Positions 40,520 to 51,600 are shown, counted from the first letter of the stretch. The stretch is DNA of 64,000 bases from Nematopogon swammerdamellus (GCA_946902875.1 OX336345.1:2945395-3009394); one strand, 5' to 3'. Program-made: numbers and translations. Notes: a model not told the origin generated them from the sequence alone.

Positions 40520-40829
40520 TATAATTCCCATATGAATTAGATATTGACAGCTTTGATAATGTCTAATGTTGTTTTCAAACACCATAAAAACGAAAAGTGT
40601 TAACTACAAGATAAATTCATGCTTATAAGTACACGCAGGCCATAGGGGACTACACTACAATACACAAACACTACATAATAGTATAGCGACTTCACACAAT
40701 ACACGATTCTTTAAAATCAAAGCATGTGACATACTGGTATACAAAATACTTACTTACGTTTTAATATTGTTTAAATAACTTATAGTGTAACAATAAAAAT
40801 ATCTATATGAAACTATTTACACATTGACA

Positions 40830-41253
40830 TAGGTTTGCCATACGTCCGGATTTAGTCCGGACTGCCCGGATTTGGCAACCATGTCCGGACTTTAGTCCGG
40901 ACTACGGACTCGTAATTCGTCCGGATTTTTTTATATTCGCGCGCAGTAATTGAGCCGCGCCAGTGCTACGCGACTTGAACGCGAATTGTGTTGATTTTGA
41001 GTTTTTTAATTTTTTTTTATGCACCTGCCTTAGACGGGCTACACCACCGACAATAGCGGTGATATCAGCCACACACACTTTGGTGAACTGGGTGCCATGT
41101 CAGTGCTTCCTCCTTTTTTTTGATCGTGCTGAACTGGTAGGAAACCAACCTTCATTCAGTGCGTTGTTGGTACCCATCTAGAAGGGGGAGGCCCTTGTTT
41201 TTGAGGATGAGTGTGGCGTCCGGACTTGAGTCTGGAAAATTATGGCAAGCCTA
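40830..41253. mobile_element. hAT-like element with 7-bp duplication and nested SINE-A
   Basis: The termini TAGGTTTGCCATA and TATGGCAAGCCTA are inverted (12 of 13). ATTGACA flanks both sides (40823-40829 and 41254-41260) and could be read as 8 bp. Subterminal GTCCGGAC repeats are dense at the left end. A divergent minus-strand SINE-A body lies inside at about 41015-41205 (TATGCACCTGCCTTAGACGG to CCTTCATTCAGTGCG). Confidence 0.75.
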
Positions 41254-41368
41254 ATTGACATAACAATATAATTTGTTTCCAAGAAAAACAACATTTAACG
41301 AAGTACCCACTGGAACGAACCATTACAATGTTAAATTTTATTATTTTTTGTACTAATTACAAATGACA

Positions 41369-41690
41369 CACGCTGTATCCCGACAATCGGGGTAAGCAGA
41401 GTAGTCGGTGTTGTGCTGCAAATAATCTTGTAAATTACAGCACAACACCGACCAGCACATTTAGCGCGCGTACACCGCGTTTAGCAATATATTAGGACAA
41501 GATAACTATCAAGCAACAAGTAAGGCACGAAGACCCACCTGCTGCATGACATGACTCAGTGGAAGGACCGACTCAATTTAAGTGGTGGCTAGCCTGTCGC
41601 CCTTATGCACGACATCTTGTCCTTTTAACCCTTAGCCGTCTTTTACGACATACACGGGAAGAGATGCCAGTGGGGCTATGATTTTTTTAA
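41369..41690 (+). mobile_element. Element F, nearly full length
   Basis: ACACACGCTGTATCCCGACAA-type start, hairpin GGTGTTGTGCTG and CAGCACAACACC, AAGACCCACCTGCTGCATGA, CTTAGCCGTCTTTTACGACA. It lies just beyond the 3' end of the transporter gene. Confidence 0.85.
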
Positions 41691-41726
41691 GTTATTACAA
41701 ATTTAGAATTACAAATGATTCCTAGA

Positions 41727-41732
41727 TTTAAT
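41727..41732 (-). terminator. Possible polyadenylation signal of the transporter gene
   Basis: ATTAAA (a common variant) on the minus strand, about 135 nt after the stop codon at 41866-41868. No AATAAA is nearer. Weak. Confidence 0.3.
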
Positions 41733-41865
41733 CGTACTTAATAGATAGCACTTCTAAAAATGTTTCTCACTTCACGCAATCTATAAACCACACTTCAAGT
41801 TCACCGATTTTTTTAAAGTTATTTAAAAACCGAACTTCTTCGTAACGAAAATGTTCCAACAATTA

Positions 41866-41929
41866 TTACTCCCCTCTATCGGCGGCTGGCGCAAACGTTC
41901 CGTTGCAGCTTGGAGCCTCGATCGAACGC
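41866..41929 (-). CDS. Transporter terminal exon
   Basis: Acceptor TTTGTTGCAG, then RSIEAPSCNGTFAPAADRGE and TAA. The first base completes a Ser codon with the TC left by the previous exon. A hydrophilic cytoplasmic tail is expected for this family. Confidence 0.7.
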
Positions 41930-44900
41930 CTGCAACAAATACAACGTTATTTACTTATAAACACAGATGGCGCTACTGGAAGATGAGATGGTAAATCACT
42001 TTGGTCATTATTCATCATGCGTGCTCATGGGAAGTAAATTACTCTAGCAAATGTTTTAATACGTTTTATTGCTTCCGCGTTGAAAGGAATTTATGCGAAA
42101 TTGACGTGTGTGTGAATTCTGTGTTTGTGGTCACGTCACGTCCATTTATCATTTTTTAACCTATATATAGGATCCCATTATTCATATGAGTAGGGTCGAA
42201 AGTCGGAAATTAATATACTAATTTGTTTAGCTTTTATGTAATTTACTCGAAAACTTTGCACAGAGTTTCAATCGACTTTACCTCGAACGGAGGTGCGGGC
42301 ACAACTGATTTCTAACATAGAAAGCAAACATAGTGCCATCAGGAAGTTACGGTACGTGGGAAATATACGCAACTGTCTGCATTCCTAAGAAGGGACGTGA
42401 ACTTTCGGTCGAAAGTTTGTCGATAATTGTATGTCCTAATAACCTAATTATCGACAAACTTTCGATCGAAAGTTCACGTCCCTTCTTAGGAATTCAGACA
42501 GTTTGCCACGTATCATAACTTCCTGGTGGCACTATCTATCGTGAACCAGGAATTTTAACTTAAGCTTGCTAAAAGCTTGAACTAACTTTTATCAATACTC
42601 ACGAGTGTCGTCCGTCCTTGGACTTGACCTCCCTGCACCCGGTATCGGGTAGGAACAGTATGACGCCTCCCCCCAGTATGCTCAGAACTGCTAAAGTTAT
42701 CATCGGCAGCTGGTCCATTATAGACGCCTGGAAGCACAAAACACGATCTAAGTAAATCTGTCGAAGTGTTCTTGTCGATAGGGAGATTATATTTTTGGAG
42801 GTACTCTAAATAATTTTATAATTTTTCATAATTGTAATCTTATTGAAATCATGACATATGGCAACCCCACTATTGCCTCAATGAATAAATTACAAGTAAG
42901 TAGGTATAGCCAACCAAATTAACTTCAAAATACTTGCCTGACCAAATGTCAGAATCAGTCAGAATCTATATGGAGGTCGAATACAAATTTTGTACTAAAA
43001 TGGTTTTTTTTTGTAGAAAGCGCGACATGTGGCGCCTAGCCGCCCATGAGGTTGAGGTGTCTAACGGCGACCAGGGATATTCGGTAGTATACGGGGGTTG
43101 CGAATGCCATGCCGGCCTGACAGGTGCCTATTCACGCCCCTCTTGAAGGATTCGAGACTGTACTTAGGGGGAAATATATGGGCAGGGAGAGCGTTCCAGA
43201 GTTTACCGGTTCTGTAGAGGAAAGATCTGTAGAACCGGTTAGTACGCGAACGCGGTAATTTCAGCGTGTAGGGATGCATAGTGCATACCCTGCCCGGTGC
43301 GGGTGATGTGGAGGTGGAAAGGGGACGGCGGGATGGCGTTAAAATGGTTCAATTAGTTATACTTATCTATCTGAATATTCAAAGTACTAATTCGTATGTA
43401 AATAGTGCGAAAGATCCTCAATCCTCATCGATATTCAACTCGATAAAACTATTATTCATAAAAATTAGATATGAACTCACCAAGTCCCACAAGTACGGAA
43501 TGCATATGAGCCCAAATCCGGCCGAGACCTGGGAGCCCCCGACGCCCAAGTTTCTGATCATCGTCGGATAGAGCTCGGCAGTGTAGGTGGGCATCATTAT
43601 GTTGGTCGCGCTGATCGCAAACTTTCCGCACATCACAGCAATTATCATCATCCACTTCCTGTCGAAAGACAGCTCGACCACCTCGCTGCATAGGCACGCC
43701 ATTCCACAGATGGCCAACGTCACCACCACGGGAATTCTCCGGCCGGCCTTTAGAAGAATTGGTATGCTCAGAGCAATCGCTGGAATCTCCACAACGCCGA
43801 GGATGATGGACGTGATGTGCAGATTTCCGATGCCTAGTTTTCCTATATTCAATACGAGACCGTAGTACGCAATTGTCATGGAGAACCACGCTAGAGACAA
43901 GCAGAAAGTTCTCATTAGCAATGGTTTCCGGAAAAGAAGTCTGATCCGCGAGTCTGCGTCCTGGGCTTCCTGTTTCTTCGGCAGTAGGAGTTTGTCCGTC
44001 GCCGGTGGCAGTTCTCGCTTGTTGAACTTCGCTGCTCTTTGCAGTATCTCCATCACCTCCTTTGTCCGACCCATCGCGAGCAACCATTTCGGCGATTCGG
44101 GAAGATACCACCTGAAACCGGACAGATACGTTAATTTAGAGTGTGCATAATCAGCTCATCTACAACGAGTTCGTTGCATTTTTACCGTCTTATCCTGACG
44201 AACGTGCCTCGTTTAACTAATGACAAATTGACAACCGGTTAGTATGTGCTTTCTTATCTGCTTGTCAGTATAGTACAAGTACTAATCAGTAGAAGGAAGT
44301 GCGCATAGTATGTAATCGCACTTGTTAGTTGAAGAAAAGTAAATCAGTGTATCCGGTCTAAACTGAATGAGCATTATCCCTCGTAGAGCATTAAGATGCA
44401 CTAAATAAATTCTTCCTTGGTATAGATTAGTAAAATTTTGTGAAGCCTAACACAAAGTACAATTAACAACAACATCAACATCCAAGTACAAATTTTTATC
44501 GGAACTTCAGAAGTTTTTAATATTCTCATAGCAGGATTCAAATTCAGAAAAGAGCGTTCTTTTTTAACATATTTCCATTTCCTTTTGTGCGTAAATATTC
44601 AGTTACTAAATTTTGCATCAACTTAAATACATTTTAGGTTCTGTTCTGTTTATAACAAAAAAATTTAAAAAACTAAAACATACATTCTAAATTTATTCTT
44701 ACCATAGCGCCAGCAACGCGCATCCAGGCAGAGACAGTGCCAACTGTAGTTGTCGCCAATCCGGCAACACCAGCGAAAGAGCTGACACTATCACGTACGA
44801 CAGCGGCAACGGAAAGAAGTTGCAGACACCGGCGATGGTCACCCACTTGCCCCCCACCAGCTCCACGGATAGCACGAAGGCCGAGTAGACCACGGTGACG

Positions 44901-46949
44901 GAGCACAAGCCGAGCACAATCTTCATCAGCATGTACATGATGAAGGAGTTGGAGAAGGCGATGAGGATCCCCAGCACCGACTGCACCAGGCACATCGTCA
45001 TCAACACCCGTTTGCGGCCGAGCCTGGAAAATATAACATTTTTGTTAGGCACATTATTCAAAAAGAAATAACTCAAAATGGGAACAGCTGTTAAAATGAA
45101 GTGAAAAAGTAGATGAATAATTAATATAATAACCTATAAAAGCCATTTTAATTAGAGTATTGGGCATTTGTTGGAAAGAAAAAAGAATTGGGCTAAAAAT
45201 TATCACACAATACGGCAGGATAAAATAATGTTGATAATGGTATTATTAATTACCCTTGCGAAGGATTCCTTAAAAAAATATAGGTAAGTACTGCCTGCCT
45301 ACTGCCAGTTGTAATTTTATAAACAATCGGTCTTGCCTTTGCGCTTCATCTACCATGTCTCCCATACCATCAAACCTAAAATAAGTATCAAACTTTACTC
45401 ACTTATCAGAAACGAGTCCACCGAACACACCACCGACTCCAACGCCGACCAGGAACACGACCTCAGCGATGTTCGTGAGTCCTGCTCTGTCGCACACCAG
45501 GCCCCATTCTGACACGATCGTCTCTCCAACCTCGCTCTTGTCCCAATCCCACTTCGTGCATTCCACCAAGTCATCTGTCACCGGTCTGTTGTCGGTGAAA
45601 ATGTCCTGGGCTGTCACTTCACTCCAATTTACGTTTAGGATTGAGCAACTCCCTTGAGGTTGACTGTAGTTTTTCCATAATGCTACTGAGATATTACTAA
45701 GGTGATTTGGTCTGCTGCACCAGAAGTCTGTTGACGCTGACTGAAATTATAACAATAAATTCATGATTAAGACCAGTTTGAGAGCTGAAATTTTTAGAGA
45801 CTAATGAGGAGCAGCGTATACATCTGTACATAATCCTGGATGTTTAGAGGACATATTAGAAACTATTTGATCCTTAGCAGCTGTAGATAACCTTGGGGCA
45901 AAGTTTGGGACCAATACGTGCTTGTATGGAATACAAAGGAAGGAAGAATTAGGTTCATTTGCATAAATTATCTTCACTATTCTTTGAAACAATCGTAAGG
46001 CAAGGCAACCGCGTCACTCATTGAGGAAACCTCCCGTTGTGAATATATCAGACGAAAACGTCTTTTCCGCTTGAACATAAAATGACCTCTCTTATCCTGA
46101 TGACGAAAGTTTCCCCGACAGTGTTACATGGAGATAAATACATCAAGGAAACTATACATTAAAATACTCTGTTTAGGGTTTCGCAGGCACAATAATAGGA
46201 AACATTACACTGAAACACTGTTAGGTTCCGTTGTCACCTTCTTGAGGCACAGAACCTAAAAAACCAAATCAAATCAAACAGTTGACGAAACTTTACCAAC
46301 TGGGCTTTTATTTGATTGGAGAAAAGTGCCTAAGGCAATAAACCTGCGCTTGTAACACATTAAGTGGCATAAAGAGTTTTTTTTATTTCCAAACATGATG
46401 GTAATATTTTTCTTATTGTTTATTGTTGGTAACCTACGCTTGGACATGTCGAAAATTCTGCCAATTCTAAATTCATTGCGAAGAAGAACTGCCAAACAAA
46501 CTTCGCAAGTCACAATGTTTTGTTAGTACCTTATAAGTATGATATTATAGTAACTAACAAATAATTAACCCATACTACCGCTCACAAGAACATTAATATT
46601 TACAGCATAGACATGAATACTCAAGAATCTGACCACTCTGCCTATTTCCATTACATATATTTGGTGCCATAGTCACTAAACTTTTGATACCTACTTCATA
46701 TATCAAGTCAAATAAAAAACAATTAGTTATAACTGTATTCTGGTTCATGAGCTTTGGTACTCACTGTGAACGTCGGTGAGTAGATGTGGAATGTGCAAGG
46801 GAAGGAGAACAACGAGAGAAGAAAGGTCATGAGGAGCTGCCACCGGCCGTACTCGCCGATGCATCTCGAGATGACATCCTCTTCCTCCTCCGGGCTCGGC
46901 GCTTGTCCGGGGCTCGGCTTCTCCGTTACAGTCAACTGACTTGGAATGA
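41866..46949 (-). CDS. SLC22-family (organic cation/carnitine-type) transporter, six exons
   Basis: Major facilitator superfamily membrane transporter; the substrate is not predictable. Exons: 46765-46949, 45403-45740, 44703-45023, 43481-44111, 42603-42727, 41866-41929. Every junction has GT-AG ends and matching phase, giving about 553 residues, the usual family length. Visible marks: EYGRWQLLMTFLLSLF opening TM1; a long extracellular loop with Cys residues and N-glycosylation sites (NIS, NYS, NWS), ending in TIVSEWGLVCDR; GGLVSDKLGRKR after TM2 (MFS motif A); WYLPESPKWLL in the central loop; AELYPTMIRNLGVG near TM10. These are SLC22 signatures (established knowledge). The start codon is missing: the first exon seen opens in phase 1 after an acceptor, so at least one upstream coding exon exists. 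Introns hold a foldback, a LINE fragment and repeat G. Confidence 0.92.
42333..42532. mobile_element. 200-bp foldback MITE in a transporter intron
   Basis: Two arms of about 90 nt (GTGCCATCAGGAAGTTACGG to TTTCGGTCGAAAGTTTGTCG, and its inverse to CCTGGTGGCAC) around a 20-nt loop. TA occurs on both sides (42331-42332, 42533-42534). No coding content. In the intron between the last two exons. Confidence 0.88.
42603..42727 (-). CDS. Transporter exon with TM12
   Basis: Acceptor GTGCTTCCAG, phase 0. Encodes ASIMDQLPMMTLAVLSILGG, then GVILFLPDTG and KSKDGRH. The donor GTGAGTATTG overlaps an in-frame TGA (TCG TGA), so failure to splice would end the protein as RHS. Confidence 0.85.
43000..43345 (-). 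pseudogene. LINE-J reverse transcriptase C-terminus in a transporter intron
   Basis: Intact 72-residue frame at 43279-43061: HPYTLKLPRSRTNRFYRSFL, YRTGKLWNALPAHIFPP and YSLESFKRGVNRHL, the typical end of Jockey/CR1-like ORF2. Upstream, NAIPPSPFHLHITRTGQG is in another frame, so a frameshift separates them. It ends in GCGCTTTCTACAAAAAAAA. Confidence 0.8.
43481..44111 (-). CDS. Transporter exon: central loop to TM11
   Basis: Acceptor CCGGTTTCAG, donor GTGAGTTCAT. It carries WYLPESPKWLLAMGRTKEV, the intracellular linker, TM7 (TFCLSLAWFSMTIAYYGLVL), TM8-TM10 and TAELYPTMIRNLGVGGSQVS. The largest exon, 631 bp. Confidence 0.93.
44112..44702 (-). other. Transporter intron
   Basis: AT-rich, no repeat copy recognised. 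Donor GTAAGAATAA, acceptor TTTCAG. Confidence 0.6.
44703..45023 (-). CDS. Transporter exon: TM3-TM6
   Basis: Acceptor ATATTTTCCAG, donor GTAAGA. LGRKRVLMTMCLVQSVLGIL, then FIMYMLMKIVLGLCSVTVVY and LALSLPGCALLALW. It completes MFS motif A begun in the previous exon. Confidence 0.92.
45403..45740 (-). CDS. Transporter exon: extracellular loop and TM2
   Basis: Acceptor ATAATTTCAG, donor GTGAGTAAAG. SASTDFWCSRPNHLSNISVA starts the loop. CTKWDWDKSEVGETIVSEWG and LVCDRAGLTN close it, followed by TM2 VVFLVGVGVGGVFGGLVSDK. Phase 0 in, phase 2 out. Confidence 0.92.
46310..46380 (+). mobile_element. SINE-C tail fragment
   Basis: GATTGGAGAAAAGTGCCTAAGG, AATAAACCTGCGC and CACATTAAGTGGCATAAAG: the end of SINE-C only. 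Confidence 0.6.
46555..46727 (-). repeat. Dispersed repeat G, copy 2
   Basis: Reverse complement of 14630-14795, for example CTCAAGAATCTGACCACTCT and AACATTAATATTTACAGCAT. It lies in the intron just below the first visible transporter exon. Confidence 0.85.
46765..46949 (-). CDS. Transporter first visible exon: N-terminus and TM1
   Basis: Acceptor TTCTTTTACAG at 46950, then VIPSQLTVTEKPSPGQAPSP, an acidic run EEEEDVISRCIGEYGRW and TM1. Donor GTGAGTACC. There is no ATG in the open frame before TM1, so translation starts in an upstream exon that leaves one base of a codon. Confidence 0.85.
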
Positions 46950-47394
46950 CTGTAAAAGAAGAAATAAAAAAAGATTAATAAAATGGTACCTACTACTTAG
47001 AGTTAAAAATAAAAGATGGTTTTAATGAAGATGGAACTGTTAAAGTCAAACGGTTAGGTTACATTAGATTAGGTTAGGTTAGGTTGGAATAACGAAAAAA
47101 AGTATGGCAAAATATAACTTAAACTAATTGGAGCATTCTCTCCAGCATTGTGATCAAAGGATAAATTTATAATTCGGATTGAAGAATTAATTGAAACGGA
47201 TTTAGAAAGGTTGCGTCAAGCAACATCGCATAATACGTATATACATATAAAAATCCATTGTGAATCCTTATCTTTAATTATTAGAATACAAATTATATAA
47301 ATCGTTTATTAGTTCAGGTATAGGTGCCATAATGAATCTTACAGCAATTCCATATCTGTCTACTTATATTTCACAAAATGCGATTCTCGAACAT

Positions 47395-47530
47395 CCAAAA
47401 GTTGACTGGAAGTATTCCCTGCAAGGGATGAGTCCATCTTTCCGCCTCGTGTAAATGATTATATCGGTCTTGTTTCTGTAAAATGTTTTTGGAGCAATAA
47501 ATAATATATCTATCTATCTATCTATCCCTA
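47395..47530 (+). mobile_element. SINE-C type tail with (TATC)n
   Basis: AAAAGTTGACTGGAAGTATT, GGGATGAGTCCATC, GGAGCAATAAATAATATATC then TATC repeats. It has the same structure as the insertion at 10184-10493. Confidence 0.65.
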
Positions 47531-49468
47531 TTATTAACATTAGTTGATATTCATATATCAAATTCATACACAGCATCAGATGTGGAATAAAATAAAAAAT
47601 ATAGCCTTGTTTTGAAAATTTACATGTGGATTTTCCTATTTGATCCGTCACCCCAAATCCGATTATCCGTTAAGAGGTACCGCACTACATTTGTTTATAT
47701 TATCCATGAGTTTGATATTAAAACGAATATCCTAATCAAATCTCCTGATCAAATCTAAGTATATTATATAATTAGTAAGTAGATCATAATAACTAATGAG
47801 ATATACGATGTAGATAGTAAAGAACAAATTGTATTCGCACTTCATTGCGACAGCTAATCACCACTCCATAAAGATTAATCACCTCTTCTGTTCACAAATA
47901 GGTCAATACGACGATATTAGTTGGCCTCGCTTAGCAGACTACCACGGAAGACTTACATTTAAAATTATCTTCGCACGTTTTGTAACTATTAATACTTAGG
48001 AGTACCTAATATTGTTCAAATACGGAAGCTCATAATTTTGCTCGTTTCATTCGCTTCGGCAAATTATCAATATTTATGAATTATAAGATTTCTTTTTACT
48101 TTCTAGATGGATTTTGAAGGTCTATTAACACATTTGGTGTCAGGGAAGACTTTTCCGTAATGGCACATAGTTGGGCCCCCGGCTCGATTAGGGCCCCAAA
48201 GTGACGACGTCGTCGTTTACACTGAAAAAGAGGAGCTCAATTTTTAGTGTATTTTTCTAAGAATTGCCGTTAATATATCTAAATTTTAATGTAAATCGGA
48301 AACCCTATAAGATTTCTAAATATTTTTAAATAGTGAACAAAATTGTATAAATCAAAAAAAAAAATATCTGAAAAACACAGCGTAAAATTTTCTTAATCAA
48401 TTCTATAAAATGTACCTATACAAATATTTTACTTGCAGTAGGTTTACTGTAAGTAAAATATTTAAATAATTATTGTAGACTTTATATTACTCAACCTTTA
48501 ATTAGTTTAATTTAGTTTCATTTATTTTAATAGCTGCTAAATGTAATTGTACATACAATCATAATACTTAAATAATTTTTAAATAATCAAGTCACTAAAT
48601 GAAATTAACATACCGATGTTTTCATTCACATTTATTTTTACTTTCTAAAAGGGCGCCAAATGTGTCCAAGTTCCCCTGCATGTCTAAGTCGGCCCTGTTT
48701 GGTGTGCTAATTTTAAATAGTGTACTTACATGGTGTATCTGAAATCTGTACTTACATATACGAATAATGACGAATTTTAGGCCCAACGAATATTAATAAA
48801 TGGTTATAGCTTGCATCACATGATTTGATAGTAAATTCAAATCGAGATAAGTGTGTAATGATTGCTTTATGTTATCCAATAAATAATAAATAAATAAAAT
48901 CATAAATTTGTTATAAATTTCGCAATAGAGAAAGGGCAAAATACCTAGCACAGTCATAAAAATGCGTTTACTATAGTTTCATCATAAAACCCTCGTAAAA
49001 TTTATCAACGGTAGCAGTCGCGGTGAACTGACTGAACAGTGCAATACATAAAATTCCAAACAGATTGAATCTTTACAGCCACGCTTAAGTTACGGAGCAT
49101 AATATTATCAGTACGAAGCATAATATCAGTACCTGACATAAATAGAGCGAGACCATTGGCAGTATAAGTGCTTGATGAATTGAAACATGCTCCAGTTTGT
49201 AAACTATAATCATAAGATACCGTATCATCGTATTAATTTGTTTACGAAACTCATACAATCGTAGTAAATACTACGAAACTAATCAAATTATTTCATCATA
49301 CTGAAAATTTGAGCAAAACTGAAACAGGCGTAGCAAATAATTATAAATGCTACTAATAAGAGGGTAACTATGAAAGAATCCTTATATAGAGATGTAAGAT
49401 AAACATTAAATAAAAAGGGTCTCTCTCTGTGGGGTTGATATATCAAGAAGCTATAAAGGAGAGAACAT
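47531..49468. other. Probable intron or 5' region of the transporter gene; no exon seen
   Basis: AT-rich throughout, with an island at 48100-48240 (GGGCCCCCGGCTCGATTAGG, GACGACGTCGTCG) whose outer sequences CACATTTGGTGTC and GCGCCAAATGTG (48650) are loosely inverted. No open frame of interest on either strand. Confidence 0.4.
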
Positions 49469-49808
49469 TGTCAGCCTCGATAGCTCAGTGGTGCAGACAG
49501 CCGACTGTCGCTATTGATGGTTAAGCAACGCTGGGCCGGTCAGTTTGGATGGGTGACCGCTCGACTGTTGGAGGCTGTTCTTAAATTACTAAGTGGTAGG
49601 GCTCAACCCGCCCGGGTTGGTACCACCGCACTGAATGAAACGTCGGTCGAAACGGCTATGTAAATAGTTCGTGCTTTACGTCCAGTTCAGTGTAGCCGAC
49701 ATGAAATGAAGGGAAGCACGGACATGGCACGTAGTTCACCCGGTGGCATGTGCTGACATCACAGATGGTGTAGGTGATATAGCCAACCGTGTAAGTTTCC
49801 ATAAAAAA
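49469..49808 (+). mobile_element. SINE-A, full length with small deletions
   Basis: GTCAGCCTCGATAGCTCAGT, GGTTAAGCAACGCTGGGCCG, GTTTGGATGGGTGACCGC, then a deletion removing the B-box, body, and tail GTGTAAGTTTCCATAAAAAA. Confidence 0.88.
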
Positions 49809-50086
49809 AATTCTACTTCATAGTCAGCCTACATTACAATAAGAAGAAATTCAACTAAATTAACGTTCAAACTATTTCATGTCGCAATAGTTCTATAAAG
49901 AATGTTAACAAAGTTAAAGTAGATCTCCAGACTATAATATCTTCCATCCGACACTAATCTCATACAAATCCAACATCAACGTATGCAACCCGTGCAGGTA
50001 AGACGAATGCACTCGTCTCAATGAACGCCTGCATCGTTGTCATCAATGATCTAATGCCAGACAACGGACTAGACAAAGCGTACCGC

Positions 50087-50240
50087 GGCTTACACCTCTC
50101 TCTTGATGCTGTTAAACTGACAGATGACACGGATGTTCCTGCTAGACGTGATTAGGTTGTTCATTCAATAGGTCTGCATTAAATTGATGCATTTGACAAT
50201 GAGGAACAGAAGTGTATGTGATATTTAAATTAATAATTAA
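50087..50240 (+). repeat. Dispersed repeat H, copy 2
   Basis: Matches 27225-27385 over about 150 bp (CTTGATGCTGTTAAACTGAC, GACACGGATGTTCCTGCTAG). Confidence 0.85.
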
Positions 50241-50599
50241 AGGTATGCTTGAAAATGAATCTATTCTCCACGGGACAAGTTCATACGGGTTCGTTGGACC
50301 AATGTTTTAGAGCAAATTTAGGGAACAGTACAGTATCAAACCATCTGTTTTGTGGCTTAGGCCAGGTCAATGGGCTAGGTCCACCGTGTTTTCGGCTAGG
50401 TCAATGGTCAAATACCTAATTTACAAACTCTGCTTTGGCCAAATTGAATTACATCTCCATCCTTATACTTCATTTCTTCTTCATAGCGTCATATTAGTTA
50501 AAGCGTTTAGCATCCACATTAGTCCGGGATCAAGCCAAAGGACTAGCAGAGGTCCTGAATCCCGATGTGATTTCTGAATAACAACATCTGAATCTAATT

Positions 50600-50830
50600 T
50601 AAAGCAGTGCGAATGGCAATTGAAGTCGGTAGCTGTTGATCGGCGCTGGGGGGACGGGTCGGCGAGTAGGAAGCGAAACAGAGATGGATTCGATATGCCG
50701 CCCGCGTCTGCGCTGCGCCCGCGCAGTTCGCGGCGAAATGAGGCGTGGCGACGCGCATCGTGCGTCGGCCATCCGACGATAGCAATCAGCTCGCTAGGTC
50801 ACCGTCACCTGCTGCAGATTCATTCCACTG
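50600..50830 (-). promoter_or_regulatory. GC-rich block, possible promoter of the transporter gene
   Basis: An isolated CpG-rich stretch (CCCGCGTCTGCGCTGCGCCC, GCGCAGTTCGCGGCGAAATG) in AT-rich surroundings, about 3.7 kb upstream of the first visible transporter exon. The plus-strand frame at 50620-51036 runs through it but has no domain. A promoter role is inference from position and composition only. Confidence 0.25.
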
Positions 50831-51074
50831 ACTCAGGAACCGTGACATATCCGCGTGCACTGCAGGATCCCCTTCCGCGCCTGCCATTCTATGACAACGC
50901 ATTGTGTCGTCTTCTCTTCACTGAGAAATCTTTGGGTGTTCTGATGAATCTATATTACAATTTGACCAGTATTTCTGCTTATTTTCCGAGAGGTGTATTC
51001 GCATTCACTACTCGTGGTCTAGAACAAAGGCTATAGTATTTCCCGGATTCATTATCTTTTAGAACTGGGCTTAC

Positions 51075-51210
51075 CTTTATCTATTAATCCATAAGTATAT
51101 CCGTTTGTGCCTCCTATGCACACACACAGGAAGACAAAACCGAGATTAGTGACTATTACTGGCAAATAATCCTTCGTTTTAAACCAATAATTCAGTTTTC
51201 TCAATAATTC
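51075..51210 (-). CDS. Candidate orphan exon with a membrane segment
   Basis: 45 codons open from an acceptor-like TTGTACCTTGAG to a consensus donor (AAAG then GTAAGC). Encodes ELLRKLNYWFKTKDYLPVIV, then TNLGFVFLCVCIGGTNGYTY and GLIDK. It looks like the start of a transporter: an amphipathic segment, one hydrophobic helix and Gly-rich turn. It leaves one base (G), compatible with the TC that opens the transporter exon at 46949, giving Val. Against it: no Met in frame, and the transporter already has its own TM1. It may be an alternative 5' exon, an exon of a decayed sugar-porter gene, or chance. Confidence 0.35.
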
Positions 51211-51600
51211 CTCAAGGTACAAGGGTTATAAAGTCTGCGTAGGTCCACCGTATGTGACGTCTGGTCCAGTAGCAGTCGACACCGACAATCGTCTGCTTCC
51301 GACCACGACGCAAGTGTTTGATTGTATTAGAGGTGTCATTAACAATCAGTTTAAGTTCAAGTCGGCGAATCGAGATCCAGCGCCGATGGGTCGTGGGCCA
51401 TTTTCGGGTCGCGATAACATCAATTGCGGGGACTAAAAGAACAACAGACCAATTTATTGATCTTACGGAAAGGAATTTACCTTACTTACTTACGGAACCT
51501 TTAGAACCGTTCCATTTGGCTTTAACTGGCTGGCTACCGGTGTCATTAGGCAATTCATATGGGTTGATGAGATTGACAATCAGAGAATGGAAGTCAGCTT
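51211..51600. other. Unassigned stretch, open in several frames
   Basis: On the minus strand one frame is open for about 90 codons (VVLLVPAIDVIATRKWPTTH in the middle) but has no Met and ends at a stop before the candidate exon. Plus-strand frames at 51254-51436 and 51318-51605 are also open. No domain recognised; overlapping open frames argue for a non-coding or decayed origin. Confidence 0.35.

Noticed and set aside
43452..44111. 219-codon minus frame in another register over the transporter exon
   Set aside because: Shadow frame; the register used gives transmembrane segments and SLC22 motifs and splices in phase.
48095..48665. Possible MITE with CACATTTGGTGTC ends
   Set aside because: The inverted match is short and interrupted, and no target duplication is visible.
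50620..51036. 138-codon plus frame as a gene
   Set aside because: The open frame comes from a CpG-rich segment; composition changes midway and no motif is seen.
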